Below are positions 1 to 8,092 of a stretch of DNA of 64,000 nucleotides, piece after piece; the stretch's first letter is position 1; each line of letters starts with the position of its first letter. The notes beneath the pieces are model-generated. The model did not search any database. It had not been told where the DNA came from and saw nothing but the letters and a program-made list of their open reading frames with translations. Source of the stretch: Candidatus Gastranaerophilales bacterium (GTDB taxonomy: Bacteria > Cyanobacteriota > Vampirovibrionia > Gastranaerophilales > Gastranaerophilaceae); the NCBI GenBank assembly GCA_944323655.1, contig CALUTL010000008.1:1-64000 (forward strand). The letters run 5' to 3'. Both the position numbers and the translations under genes were made by a program.

Positions 1-65
1 TCGACTTGCATGTATGAAGCACGCCGCCAGCGTTCGTCCTGAGCCAGGATCAAACTCTCCATTGT
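1..65 (-). rRNA. rrs: 16S ribosomal RNA, 5' end only
   Basis: The complement of the first 65 bases is the conserved start of bacterial 16S rRNA. The universal 27F primer site lies at 39-58, read on the minus strand, followed by the conserved GAACGCTGGCGGC stretch and ATGCAAGTCGA. Counting back from the primer site puts mature base 1 near position 65. The gene runs leftward out of the window, so only about 4% of it is visible. Confidence 0.96.
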
Positions 66-295
66 CAGAAAGTTTATTCGTTCGTCATATCTCTATGACG
101 CTTGACTCATTTCGTTTGCAAACTTTCGTTTGCGCTGTCCTTATCATTTTCTTTGAATTAACAAAGTTATTCGTCTTCAGCTATTCTGTTTTCAATGTGC
201 TGAGCCTTTTTCCTTTTATTTAATTTTGCAGTCCACAAAATTATCTTATGGGGTTTCGGCTATTCTCAGCGGTCTCATTTCCGACCGCAATTTTT

Positions 296-323
296 ATCTT
301 ACTACTTAAATTTTCTTTGTCAA
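296..323 (-). promoter_or_regulatory. rRNA promoter P2 (sigma70 type)
   Basis: On the minus strand there is TTGACA (318-323), a 16-base spacer and TAAGAT (296-301), about 225 bases before the 16S start. The -35 box is a perfect consensus match and the downstream gene is rRNA, so this is the likely proximal rrn promoter. Confidence 0.7.
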
Positions 324-410
324 CTACTTTTTTAAAGTTTGTTAAGAAGTTTTTTTCTTTAAGTTTTTTCTTTAAGTTTTAAGGTTCGCTGTGCACTTGG
401 CACGTCTCTA

Positions 411-439
411 ATTGTAGATAAAAGAAAATTTAAAATCAA
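411..439 (-). promoter_or_regulatory. rRNA promoter P1 (sigma70 type)
   Basis: On the minus strand TTGATT (434-439), a 17-base spacer and TACAAT (411-416) lie about 110 bases upstream of P2. Tandem promoters are usual for rRNA operons. Confidence 0.55.
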
Positions 440-695
440 CCTTTTTTTCTTTATTTTTTTCATGTTTTTTATGCTAATTTGTGAAAACTATTGATATGAC
501 AAGTTTTTAGTGCTTTACATTTGTTAATATTATCGCTTACTTCTGTTTTTCTCTCCTCTTCTTTTGACGAAGCTTCTGCTTTTTTGTTCCCGTTTTTTGC
601 TTTTCTCATTAATATGTATGACGTATCTTTGTTAAAGATATTATATACTATTCCTATATAGCTGTAAGATTAATTTAGAATAGGAGATATTAATC

Positions 696-1112
696 ATGAT
701 TAAAACATCTAAAATTTTTGCAATTTCATTATTCTTTACTTTGGCATGCTCATCTGCTGCTTTCGCTGACGGAAATGCTTTCACTCCACTGAATTTTGAC
801 AATACTAATTATTACAATTCTAATGTCAGAACCAGCGACGCTACTAATACTTCAACTCTTTCCGGAAGCGCTGTGACTCAAGAAGTTACAGGAAGCTCTG
901 ATATGCAGGATGCAATTCTTAAACTTGACAATGCGCAGGTCGACGTAAGAGGTGATTTATTGAACCTTAAAGCTAAGTATGCTGATATTGACGCTCAGTA
1001 TAAAGCTATTAAAAATGAAAGAAAATCTATCAACAAACAACTAAAATCTACTGAAAAAAGAATTAAACAAATTGAAAAAGCTAAAGAAAAAATCAGAAAA
1101 AATATGATTTAA
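696..1112 (+). CDS. secreted coiled-coil protein of unknown function
   Basis: This 138-residue protein starts with a clear Sec signal peptide: a KTSK basic end, a hydrophobic stretch and a likely cut after AAFA near residue 24. Residues 25-70 are rich in Thr, Ser and Asn. Residues 70-138 form a charged Lys/Glu-rich helix with heptad-like spacing, so a coiled coil is likely. AGGAG lies about 10 bases before the ATG. I recognise no family. The protein is probably periplasmic or cell-surface. It stands alone between the rRNA region and a convergent gene. Confidence 0.85.
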   Translation: MIKTSKIFAISLFFTLACSSAAFADGNAFTPLNFDNTNYYNSNVRTSDATNTSTLSGSAVTQEVTGSSDMQDAILKLDNAQVDVRGDLLNLKAKYADIDAQYKAIKNERKSINKQLKSTEKRIKQIEKAKEKIRKNMI

Positions 1113-1132
1113 TAATTATTTGATTTTAACTG

Positions 1133-1164
1133 AAAAAGGATGATCAATATTGGTCATCCTTTTT
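1133..1164 (+). terminator. intrinsic terminator, probably bidirectional
   Basis: An 11-bp stem (1133-1143 with 1154-1164, core GGATGA/TCATCC) is flanked by A and T runs on both sides. It can end transcription of the secreted coiled-coil gene and of the convergent transglycosylase gene. Confidence 0.8.
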
Positions 1165-1168
1165 TGCT

Positions 1169-1201
1169 GCATGCTTTATATAAATAAAGCATGCCTTTTT
1201 T
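1169..1201 (+). terminator. second intrinsic terminator
   Basis: A perfect 11-bp stem, GCATGCTTTAT (1169-1179) with ATAAAGCATGC (1184-1194), is followed by CTTTTTT. It reinforces the previous terminator for rightward transcription. Confidence 0.75.
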
Positions 1202-3188
1202 ATTCATTGATATTATATATTCTTATATAGTTCCAATAGCTTCTGAAAACTTTTTTTACGTAATTTTTAGTTTCCTCGTACGGAATCTGCTCTACAAAAC
1301 TGTCGGTATCTTCGTAATTTAAAGACTGCTTCCATTTTGTAACCGAGCCAATCCCTCCGTTATAGGAGGCTACGGCTGAAATATCTTTGCCTGATAACAT
1401 GCTCTTTATATAAGCATAATAATAGTTTCCGAGTTTTATGTTTGAATTGGCATCAAATAAATCATAACGTCCAAGATTTTTTATCCTTGCAATTTCTTCC
1501 GCCGTTGATGGCATTAATTGCATCATGCCTTTTGCTCCTGCATAACTTGATGCATTCGGGTTGAAATAACTTTCCTCACGAGCTATGGATAACATTAAAG
1601 GCGGATTGTTGCCGGTCATATCTGCGTAATCTTCTATCTCTTCATAGTAATGCACCGGATATACCAGACGCCATCTTAAATCATATTTATCCGGCTTAAT
1701 CTCCAATTTATCCATCGCATTTCTGGCCACAAGCATGGAATGAGAATAATCCTCCTGCTTATATAACAACCAGCTCTTTACAAAATCGTCATGCCCTATA
1801 ATCTCATCTATCAATTCGTAATCCTCAAGCTGTACAAGCTTCTTTATTACGGAATTCTTTAACGGATAAGGATATTCTACAGGCATGGGTTTTATCCTGT
1901 TTGTAATTATTGAATGCTGCTGATGATTTAATCTTAAATAAGCCCTGTATGCATAATAAGTGTCCGGATATGTCGTTATTACCCCTTTATATAAACCCAT
2001 GTATGCACTGTAATTTCTCGAACGCTCAAAGATTTTACCCAGCCAAAACATTATCATCGGAGCATCTTCTTCGTTTCTGTATTTATCAAGATAATCTTTC
2101 GCTACTTTTTGGGCTGCTTCGTAATCTTTTAATTCATAAGTACCCATAAATATCTCGGATAAAGCTTTTGATGCATACTTGCTCTCAGGATATTCCACAT
2201 AAAAATTCTTAAAACATTTCGTTTTTTCATATCCGTTTTTGTAATCGCATTTCTTCATCTCGGCATAATCAAGCGCTTTATTTTTTATCGTACTGCAAAG
2301 TAAATCTGCAAGCTCATAAGATGGCATGCCGCTTAATTGAAAATATAAGTCCATAGCTTCCGTCAGCTTATCTTCGGAAACATATTCCTGATATTTGGCA
2401 AAACCTTCTTGAAGCATGCTCAAAGCTTCTTGTTTATTACCTGTTACATTTAATATCTTTGCTTTTAAAACCCAGCTTTCTTGAATATTTGTATGCTCTA
2501 TTAATTCTTTAACTTTTGGATATTCCCCGCGCATATAAGAAGATTCTGCCATCAGCAAGTAATCATCTGCGGAAATTGTCTTGTCTATTGAAAGCCAATT
2601 TTCAATAACATTCGCTGCTAACCTCCCGTCAGGAGCCTTCTCTAAATAATGCCGAAAACAGTTCTCTGCATCCTGCTTTGCCGAAAGCGGAAATATTGTA
2701 TTTTCGCCTTGTGTGTAATGCCTTACCATCAATAACCCTAAAAAATATTCGGAGGCTATTGCATAATCCGTTGTCGGATATTGCTGCATTATTTGTTCAA
2801 AATACTTTTTGGCCAGTTTTGGATTTTCATCCATAACCATCTGCGCTGTCTGATATTTCGCCCTCGGGCTTAGAGGATTTTTGCTGTAATGATTAAACAA
2901 TGCTTTATATTTTCTTACTGCCGAAGCATTATCGCCAATTATCTTTGCGCACTCAGCCTGACGGTATAATGCCGCAGGCTTTAAATCCGACATTGCCGAT
3001 ATCTTTGAAAATAAATAATACGAATTTGAATAATCTTCACTTCTATAATCAGCCAATGCTTCTTTATATATTTCAACTGATCTCATCGGCGTCTGATATA
3101 ATTTGCTAAATAGAATTCCACCCGCAAAAAACAAAACAACAAGCGAAACTCCCGCTATTATCTTCTCTCTTTTGTCCATATTAATCAT
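1200..3188 (-). CDS. membrane-anchored soluble lytic transglycosylase (Slt-like)
   Basis: This 662-residue protein cleaves peptidoglycan between MurNAc and GlcNAc. A transmembrane segment at about residues 9-28 anchors it with the body in the periplasm. Residues 35-500 are helical TPR-like repeats, as in the ring of Slt70. The SLT domain spans about 530-640: AREESYFNP supplies the catalytic Glu at about 539, followed by GAKGMMQLMPSTA and AVASYNGG, all classic family 1 motifs. Two starts are possible, MINMDK or the Met at residue 4. Neither has a Shine-Dalgarno sequence, and a TATAAA box sits just upstream, so the mRNA may have almost no leader. Confidence 0.9.
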   Translation of the reverse strand: MINMDKREKIIAGVSLVVLFFAGGILFSKLYQTPMRSVEIYKEALADYRSEDYSNSYYLFSKISAMSDLKPAALYRQAECAKIIGDNASAVRKYKALFNHYSKNPLSPRAKYQTAQMVMDENPKLAKKYFEQIMQQYPTTDYAIASEYFLGLLMVRHYTQGENTIFPLSAKQDAENCFRHYLEKAPDGRLAANVIENWLSIDKTISADDYLLMAESSYMRGEYPKVKELIEHTNIQESWVLKAKILNVTGNKQEALSMLQEGFAKYQEYVSEDKLTEAMDLYFQLSGMPSYELADLLCSTIKNKALDYAEMKKCDYKNGYEKTKCFKNFYVEYPESKYASKALSEIFMGTYELKDYEAAQKVAKDYLDKYRNEEDAPMIMFWLGKIFERSRNYSAYMGLYKGVITTYPDTYYAYRAYLRLNHQQHSIITNRIKPMPVEYPYPLKNSVIKKLVQLEDYELIDEIIGHDDFVKSWLLYKQEDYSHSMLVARNAMDKLEIKPDKYDLRWRLVYPVHYYEEIEDYADMTGNNPPLMLSIAREESYFNPNASSYAGAKGMMQLMPSTAEEIARIKNLGRYDLFDANSNIKLGNYYYAYIKSMLSGKDISAVASYNGGIGSVTKWKQSLNYEDTDSFVEQIPYEETKNYVKKVFRSYWNYIRIYNINE

Positions 3189-3312
3189 ATTTTATAATGT
3201 TATCAGAGTTTTTTCAAAATTAAAAATTTTTCAAAAAAAGTTACATTTTATAAAATTATTATCTTTTTATAATATAATAACTAAGTGAACCGTCTTAAAA
3301 AAGAGGAGTAAT

Positions 3313-4701
3313 ATGTTCGGAATTATATTGGCAGGAGGATCGGGAAGCAGGCTTTGGCCTTTATCAAGAGAATTGTGTCCTAAACAACTTCTTAAACTTA
3401 CAGGTGAAAAAAGTCTTTTACAGGTCACTTACGAAAGACTTCTAAATATCATGCCGGAAATGAATATTTTAAGTATCACTAATACAAAACATCTCGCAAA
3501 TGTAAAAGTTCAATTAAAAGATTTTTGTGAATCTCCTCTTGTATTGTCAGAACCGGTTTCCAAAAATACCGCTCCTGCTGCTGCTATTTCTGCAAAATAT
3601 GTCGCTCAAAAAAATAATTCTGATGATATCCTTCTTGTTGTTCCGTCCGATCATATTATTCATGACACAGAAAAATTTGCTCTGGCGGTTAGAGAAGGTG
3701 AAAAACTTGCTAAAAAAGGTTTTATCGTAACTTTCGGCGTGAAACCTTCATACAGCGAAACCGGATTTGGTTATATTAAAACCGGTGAAAAACTTGATAA
3801 CGGGTTTGGAGTCGAAAAGTTCGTTGAAAAACCCGATACAAAAACTGCTGAAAAATACTTGGAAGATAAATCCATATTCTGGAACAGCGGAATTTTTATG
3901 TTTAAAATTTCTGCATTTTTCGATGAATTAAAAAAGCATGCTCCTAATATTTTTGAAATTGTTGAAAAAATCAACTTTGAAAATTCTGACGAAATTCCGT
4001 TTGTTGAATTTGACAGAATGCCGAATATTTCACTTGATTATGCTTTGATGGAAAAATCTCAAAATCTTGCGATGATAGAGCTTCAAAGCGATTGGAAAGA
4101 TGTCGGAAGTTGGGATGCAATTTATGATATCAGCGAAAAAGATAAATCAGGAAATGTTTTTGTCGGGCATGTTCTCGATGAAGAATCTAAAAATTCTTTC
4201 GTTTATTCTTCGTCAAAACTTGTCGCAACAATCGGACTTGAGGACGTTGTTTTAGTCGAAACCGAAGATGCAATTCTGGCATGCCGTAAAGACAAAACCC
4301 AAAATGTAAAACATATTTATGAAACTTTAAAACAACAAAATGACAATACTCATCTTGTGCATAAAACGGTTTACAGACCCTGGGGATTTTACACGGTCAT
4401 CGCTCAGGGCGAAGGATTCTTGTCTAAGATAATCCATGTTAATCCTAAACAAAGACTTTCACTTCAATCCCACAACCACAGAAGCGAACATTGGGTTGTG
4501 CTATCAGGCACTGCAATGGTCGTTTTGGATTCTAAAGAGCTTATCCTAAACTCAGGACACAGCGTTGATATCCCGCTTAAGGCTATTCACTCACTTCAAA
4601 ATCCTTATGACGAGCCTGTTGAGGTTATTGAGGTTCAAAAAGGTGACTTGCTTATTGAAGAAGATATTATAAGATACGAAGATATATACGGACGAGCTTA
4701 A
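3313..4701 (+). CDS. manC: mannose-1-phosphate guanylyltransferase / mannose-6-phosphate isomerase
   Basis: This 462-residue bifunctional enzyme makes GDP-mannose for envelope polysaccharides. The nucleotidyltransferase signature GGSGSRLWPLSR is at residues 8-19, with PKQ after it. The middle has PSDHII and FVEKPD. The C-terminal type II phosphomannose isomerase cupin begins near residue 350 with RPWGFY and carries QSHNHRSEHW, the metal-binding histidine region. The length is typical of the AlgA/ManC family. GAGGAG lies 7 bases before the ATG. It is monocistronic, with its own terminator downstream. Confidence 0.95.
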   Translation: MFGIILAGGSGSRLWPLSRELCPKQLLKLTGEKSLLQVTYERLLNIMPEMNILSITNTKHLANVKVQLKDFCESPLVLSEPVSKNTAPAAAISAKYVAQKNNSDDILLVVPSDHIIHDTEKFALAVREGEKLAKKGFIVTFGVKPSYSETGFGYIKTGEKLDNGFGVEKFVEKPDTKTAEKYLEDKSIFWNSGIFMFKISAFFDELKKHAPNIFEIVEKINFENSDEIPFVEFDRMPNISLDYALMEKSQNLAMIELQSDWKDVGSWDAIYDISEKDKSGNVFVGHVLDEESKNSFVYSSSKLVATIGLEDVVLVETEDAILACRKDKTQNVKHIYETLKQQNDNTHLVHKTVYRPWGFYTVIAQGEGFLSKIIHVNPKQRLSLQSHNHRSEHWVVLSGTAMVVLDSKELILNSGHSVDIPLKAIHSLQNPYDEPVEVIEVQKGDLLIEEDIIRYEDIYGRA

Positions 4702-4730
4702 ACTGAAATTTTAAACACAATTTTTTTAAT

Positions 4731-4762
4731 AAAAAACCGGCATTGTATTTGCCGGCTTTTTT
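4731..4762 (+). terminator. intrinsic terminator after manC
   Basis: CCGGC (4737-4741) pairs with GCCGG (4751-4755) across a 9-base loop and is followed by CTTTTTT. The A run on the left side may also serve the convergent gene. Confidence 0.75.
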
Positions 4763-4783
4763 GTTTATTTTGCACTTTTTTCG

Positions 4784-5944
4784 TTACAAACCTATATGCT
4801 GATTTAACTTCAATATATTTATAAGCTCCAGAACAGATAAAATTTCGTCAAAAAGCTCTGTAAATGTATTAGCATCTGTATCTTTATCCAAGTTTGCCAT
4901 CTGGAATAAATCCCTTCCCGCATCAATCGCTATTATTATTTTGCCATCCTTAAATGATGCCCTTATGTATTTTGCCCTGAATGCCATTTTCATATTCAAA
5001 AAACGCTCAATAAATCCGGTTGTCAAAACATATCTTGCCTCAACCTGATTGTCCGAATGAACTTCATATTTTTGCATAAACGAAGGATCTTCCAATATTA
5101 CATCTTCAAACTTTGCACGATCAAATTTTATTCCTCTATTGGTCGCCGCTCTTTCCAAAACAAAAGTGTGGCCTTCAAAGTTTTTATTCATGTCAAATTC
5201 AACAAAAACCCCTCTGAATCCGGATTGCGAAACATATTTAAATATAGCAAATAAAGGTATAACGAATAAATAAATCAATAAAAACCAAAAAATTATTGCA
5301 CTATTATTTAAAAGATTACTAAGCCAACTTACAAAAAACATCAAAATAGCAAATCCAAAAATAAAAAGTCCGCACCCGCATCCGAATACAAATGGCAAAA
5401 TCATTAAAGTATTTATAAAGCATTGCAGAGATGTTTTGCTTGTGTCCAATTCAAAAATATCAAATTTTACTCCCCTATACGAGCCCCAAATTCTATCTCC
5501 AAAAGCTCCAACCAAAAAAGAGCTTAACAAATTTGAATTTTTATATTTATCTATATTAACAGGCTTAACAGATTTTCCGATGTCTTTCCACTGCAAATCA
5601 CCGAAAATTTTTAAAAACTCAGGCATGAACATTTTTTTAAATTCATATTCTCCATTCACGTCAATATGAATTACACGATTTTTTTCACCCTTATGATTTA
5701 GCATTAAAATCACAGTTCCCAAAACAAGACAAAAAATCGGCAAAAGAACCAAAGATATGCCGTTTATTTTAAGCGAGCCGACTAAAAAAAACAGCGAAAA
5801 TCCGGATAGAATTAATATTAATGCAAATACATCCATTCTTTTCTTTTTACGTTGCTTATTTAAAGTTTCAAGATTAGGCTTAATTTTTTTAAAATAAAAA
5901 TCTCTTAACTCAGCTCTCATCTGAGCAACATTTTTTTCTTCCAT
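4784..5944 (-). CDS. DUF3137-like membrane protein
   Basis: This 386-residue protein has an N-terminal charged helix, two closely spaced hydrophobic segments at about 40-85 and a second pair at about 180-235. A soluble C-terminal domain contains FVEFDMNKNFEGHTFVLE and an LEDPSF...YEVHSDNQVEARYVLT region. That C-terminal pattern resembles the DUF3137 family, whose function is unknown to me. The start lies 7 bases after the stop of the metallopeptidase-like gene upstream, so the two are probably one operon. Confidence 0.75.
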   Translation of the reverse strand: MEEKNVAQMRAELRDFYFKKIKPNLETLNKQRKKKRMDVFALILILSGFSLFFLVGSLKINGISLVLLPIFCLVLGTVILMLNHKGEKNRVIHIDVNGEYEFKKMFMPEFLKIFGDLQWKDIGKSVKPVNIDKYKNSNLLSSFLVGAFGDRIWGSYRGVKFDIFELDTSKTSLQCFINTLMILPFVFGCGCGLFIFGFAILMFFVSWLSNLLNNSAIIFWFLLIYLFVIPLFAIFKYVSQSGFRGVFVEFDMNKNFEGHTFVLERAATNRGIKFDRAKFEDVILEDPSFMQKYEVHSDNQVEARYVLTTGFIERFLNMKMAFRAKYIRASFKDGKIIIAIDAGRDLFQMANLDKDTDANTFTELFDEILSVLELINILKLNQHIGL

Positions 5945-5951
5945 ACCAACC

Positions 5952-6746
5952 TCAATATTTAGGAATTACATCTTTAAGATTACCATAATATCCCGCATCC
6001 AGCAACTCAAAAAACTTTTGTGAAGCAACAGGCGCAATAGCCTCAACCCATTCTCTGTCAAGGTAAAGCCCTTCAACAAATCTTGCAAAAAGTTCCGTCG
6101 GACGTTTGTAATATTTATTCAAACGGTTTATGCGGGCAGAAACCCTTGACTGTTTCCTTGTAAAAGATTTCAGTCTTATATATGCCGCAAAAGCTTCAGG
6201 CATGTCAGGAAAACTTTCTTCTATTGTATTTATCGTATAAATTTTCGGAACAAATCCCAAAAATCCGCCCATTACTTTTACTCTGTCATATTTAAGCAGA
6301 TATTTCGCATCCGAACGCTTTATGTATTTGTCAAATTCTTTAAACTTTTTGGAGCGCTGAAAATTCGGATAAGATTTCTTTATAATTTTATCGTAACCGT
6401 TTATTTTTTCTTTAATTCTGTCTTTATGTTCATAAAGCTTCACACATAAAGAATTTTCATCAACAAAATTTGTGACCTTAAAAAGTTCTTCTTCAATCAA
6501 TGGATTTTCCGACTGAAATAAAACTGATAAACTTCCGCCTGTTCTTGGCATATCCGGTTCAAGTTTATGGTGAATATAATGAGCAAATTCATGCATCAAT
6601 GTCGGAATTACGCGAACTTCGGGAGTATTCTTAGAAATATCAATTCTGTTATTGCAAAAAAATCCCTGATGACCTCGGGCTTTTGTCGTTGTGTGAACCT
6701 CAATCCCTAAAGTCCTTAAATACTTCACAAATGTTTTCTTGTCCAT
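5952..6746 (-). CDS. putative zinc metallopeptidase-like protein (HEFAH motif)
   Basis: The 264-residue protein has HEFAHYIHH with the HExxH zinc motif at residues 52-56. Near the C-terminus, YYKRPTELFARFVEGLYL supplies a Glu that could be the third ligand. A similar PTELFAR-F-E pattern is known from the large polyvalent protein-associated domain LPD1, which often accompanies metallopeptidases in mobile elements. No signal peptide or membrane segment is visible, so it is probably cytoplasmic. It is the first gene of a likely two-gene operon with the DUF3137-like gene. The substrate is unknown. Confidence 0.75.
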   Translation of the reverse strand: MDKKTFVKYLRTLGIEVHTTTKARGHQGFFCNNRIDISKNTPEVRVIPTLMHEFAHYIHHKLEPDMPRTGGSLSVLFQSENPLIEEELFKVTNFVDENSLCVKLYEHKDRIKEKINGYDKIIKKSYPNFQRSKKFKEFDKYIKRSDAKYLLKYDRVKVMGGFLGFVPKIYTINTIEESFPDMPEAFAAYIRLKSFTRKQSRVSARINRLNKYYKRPTELFARFVEGLYLDREWVEAIAPVASQKFFELLDAGYYGNLKDVIPKY

Positions 6747-6811
6747 AACCTTATTATACTAAAAGATGCTCGATAAAAAAATTTGTTAATTTATATCTTA
6801 AATACTATTTT

Positions 6812-7948
6812 CTAATACTTTGAATTGTATATTATTCCTGTACATATAATTTGACCATTTCTGATTATCTCTATTTTCTGAGGGTTATTTTTATTTTGTA
6901 AGAATCTTTGTTTTTCTTCGAATGTTTGTGAAGTATTATCAAATACAACAACTCCGGCAGTACTTGGTTTGTTATCTTCATTTACCGTAAAGAATTGGCA
7001 GATATTACTGCTTTGCATTCCTTCAAGAAAATATTCACCAATTTTTCCGCACTCTTTACCGTTAATCTTTATTACATCACCATTATGGATTTCATACTGT
7101 TCTATATTAACATTACCTTTGCTGTCTAAAATTCTATTATCATATCCACCGGAATCTAACCAAGAATTTAATGAACTATCAAGAAGCGCTTCATTTTCAG
7201 ATGCACCAAGCTCTTTCATAGATTGATTGTATATCATAAAATCATCCAATTTGCCTGATTTAATCAGTTGTGCAGTTGTCTGAATTGCCTGTTTTTCACA
7301 ATTAAATTCTTCTTCTTTTGACGAAAATGGGGACTTGTTTACACAATGCAAACTTTCATGAATAAGCAGTTTTACCATATCAGTTGGATTTACATTTGAA
7401 TTATTCGTGTTTACAATTATTTTTCCTTTTTCAACATCTGCTCTTGCTGAACCAAATTGCTCATTTTTAAACTCTATATTTGAAAGATAATTTTTAACTT
7501 CTTCCGGCAAACCTAAAGAGTCAAAATTTTCCATTATTATGTTTACAGCCTTGTCAGCAGCTTGGCGGGCAGGCATGGTATTATTATTCATTACAAAATT
7601 ATTTTGTGTTAAATATGGATTCCTTTGATTTTGAATATTATTTAAATTAAGCCCCATTGTACAGTATATGTTTTTGTTAAAATCAGGCTGCACAGGATGC
7701 CCATTTAACAAACCCCATAAAAACTGCCCGAAATCACTCCCCCAAAAATCATTCTGCGGAGGCATAAAAAATTCTTGCGAAGTTGGCATAAATCCATTAG
7801 TATTATTTAATGTAAAAGGATTTTCTTTTGAAAAACTAAAAATAAGATTATTATTATAATAGTTATTCTGATTTCCAAAGGGTTTAAACAATGGATTTAT
7901 ATTATATTGACTATTATATGGGGAATTAACATTTGAAAACAAAGTCAT
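6812..7948 (-). CDS. Asn-rich protein with a putative HESLH metallopeptidase site
   Basis: The 378-residue protein opens with about 130 residues rich in Asn, Phe, Tyr and Gln, without a Sec signal. A helical domain follows, with LLIHESLHCVN (HExxH at 197-201) and then a Glu-rich helix EEEFNCEKQA that could provide the third zinc ligand. The last 120 residues are probably beta-rich. GGAGATGAGTA precedes the ATG. Its promoter region carries the GCAATTT/CTTTATAT element found before several other unknown genes here. Peptidase activity is inferred from the motif alone, and the exact family is unknown. Confidence 0.75.
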   Translation of the reverse strand: MTLFSNVNSPYNSQYNINPLFKPFGNQNNYYNNNLIFSFSKENPFTLNNTNGFMPTSQEFFMPPQNDFWGSDFGQFLWGLLNGHPVQPDFNKNIYCTMGLNLNNIQNQRNPYLTQNNFVMNNNTMPARQAADKAVNIIMENFDSLGLPEEVKNYLSNIEFKNEQFGSARADVEKGKIIVNTNNSNVNPTDMVKLLIHESLHCVNKSPFSSKEEEFNCEKQAIQTTAQLIKSGKLDDFMIYNQSMKELGASENEALLDSSLNSWLDSGGYDNRILDSKGNVNIEQYEIHNGDVIKINGKECGKIGEYFLEGMQSSNICQFFTVNEDNKPSTAGVVVFDNTSQTFEEKQRFLQNKNNPQKIEIIRNGQIICTGIIYNSKY

Positions 7949-7970
7949 TACTCATCTCCATTAATATTAA

Positions 7971-8003
7971 TTATATAAAGTATATATCATTTTAGAAATT
8001 GCC
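7971..8003 (-). promoter_or_regulatory. shared promoter-like element, copy A
   Basis: The minus strand reads GGCAATTTCT, then a spacer, then ACTTTATATAA, ending 24 bases before the start codon at 7948. GCAA and CTTTATAT are 18 bases apart, exactly as in the copies at 37670 and 63251. Confidence 0.6.
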
Positions 8004-8040
8004 TTTTCTTTTTTTAAACTGTTACATGAATTTACAAATT

Positions 8041-8071
8041 AAAAAAGGCGACCGAAAAATTCGATCGCCCT
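8041..8071 (-). terminator. intrinsic terminator after ppdK
   Basis: On the minus strand GGGCGATCG pairs with CGGTCGCC around a short loop and is followed by TTTTTT. It ends the pyruvate phosphate dikinase transcript. Confidence 0.8.
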
Positions 8072-8092
8072 TTAAGTTTTATTTTCTTCCCG

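Larger units (their letters stand above)
66..695. other. rRNA leader and intergenic region without a gene
   Basis: This 630-base stretch holds no credible coding sequence. Bases 66-290 are the 16S leader on the minus strand. They contain three inverted repeats: 83-100 (CGTCAT/ATGACG), 118-133 (GCAAAC/GTTTGC) and 269-288 (GCGGTC/GACCGC). Such stems may serve in rRNA processing. Two promoters follow at 296-323 and 411-439. From about 440 to 680 the DNA is very AT-rich and presumably carries the promoter of the rightward gene at 696, which I could not place with confidence. Confidence 0.6.

Noticed and set aside
14..223. Open frame of 69 codons at the left edge
   Set aside because: It overlaps the 5' end of 16S rRNA and its leader on the other strand, so it is not coding.
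66..695. tRNA or small RNA gene in the rRNA upstream region
   Set aside because: No cloverleaf or conserved tRNA arms were found; only short stems and promoters are visible.
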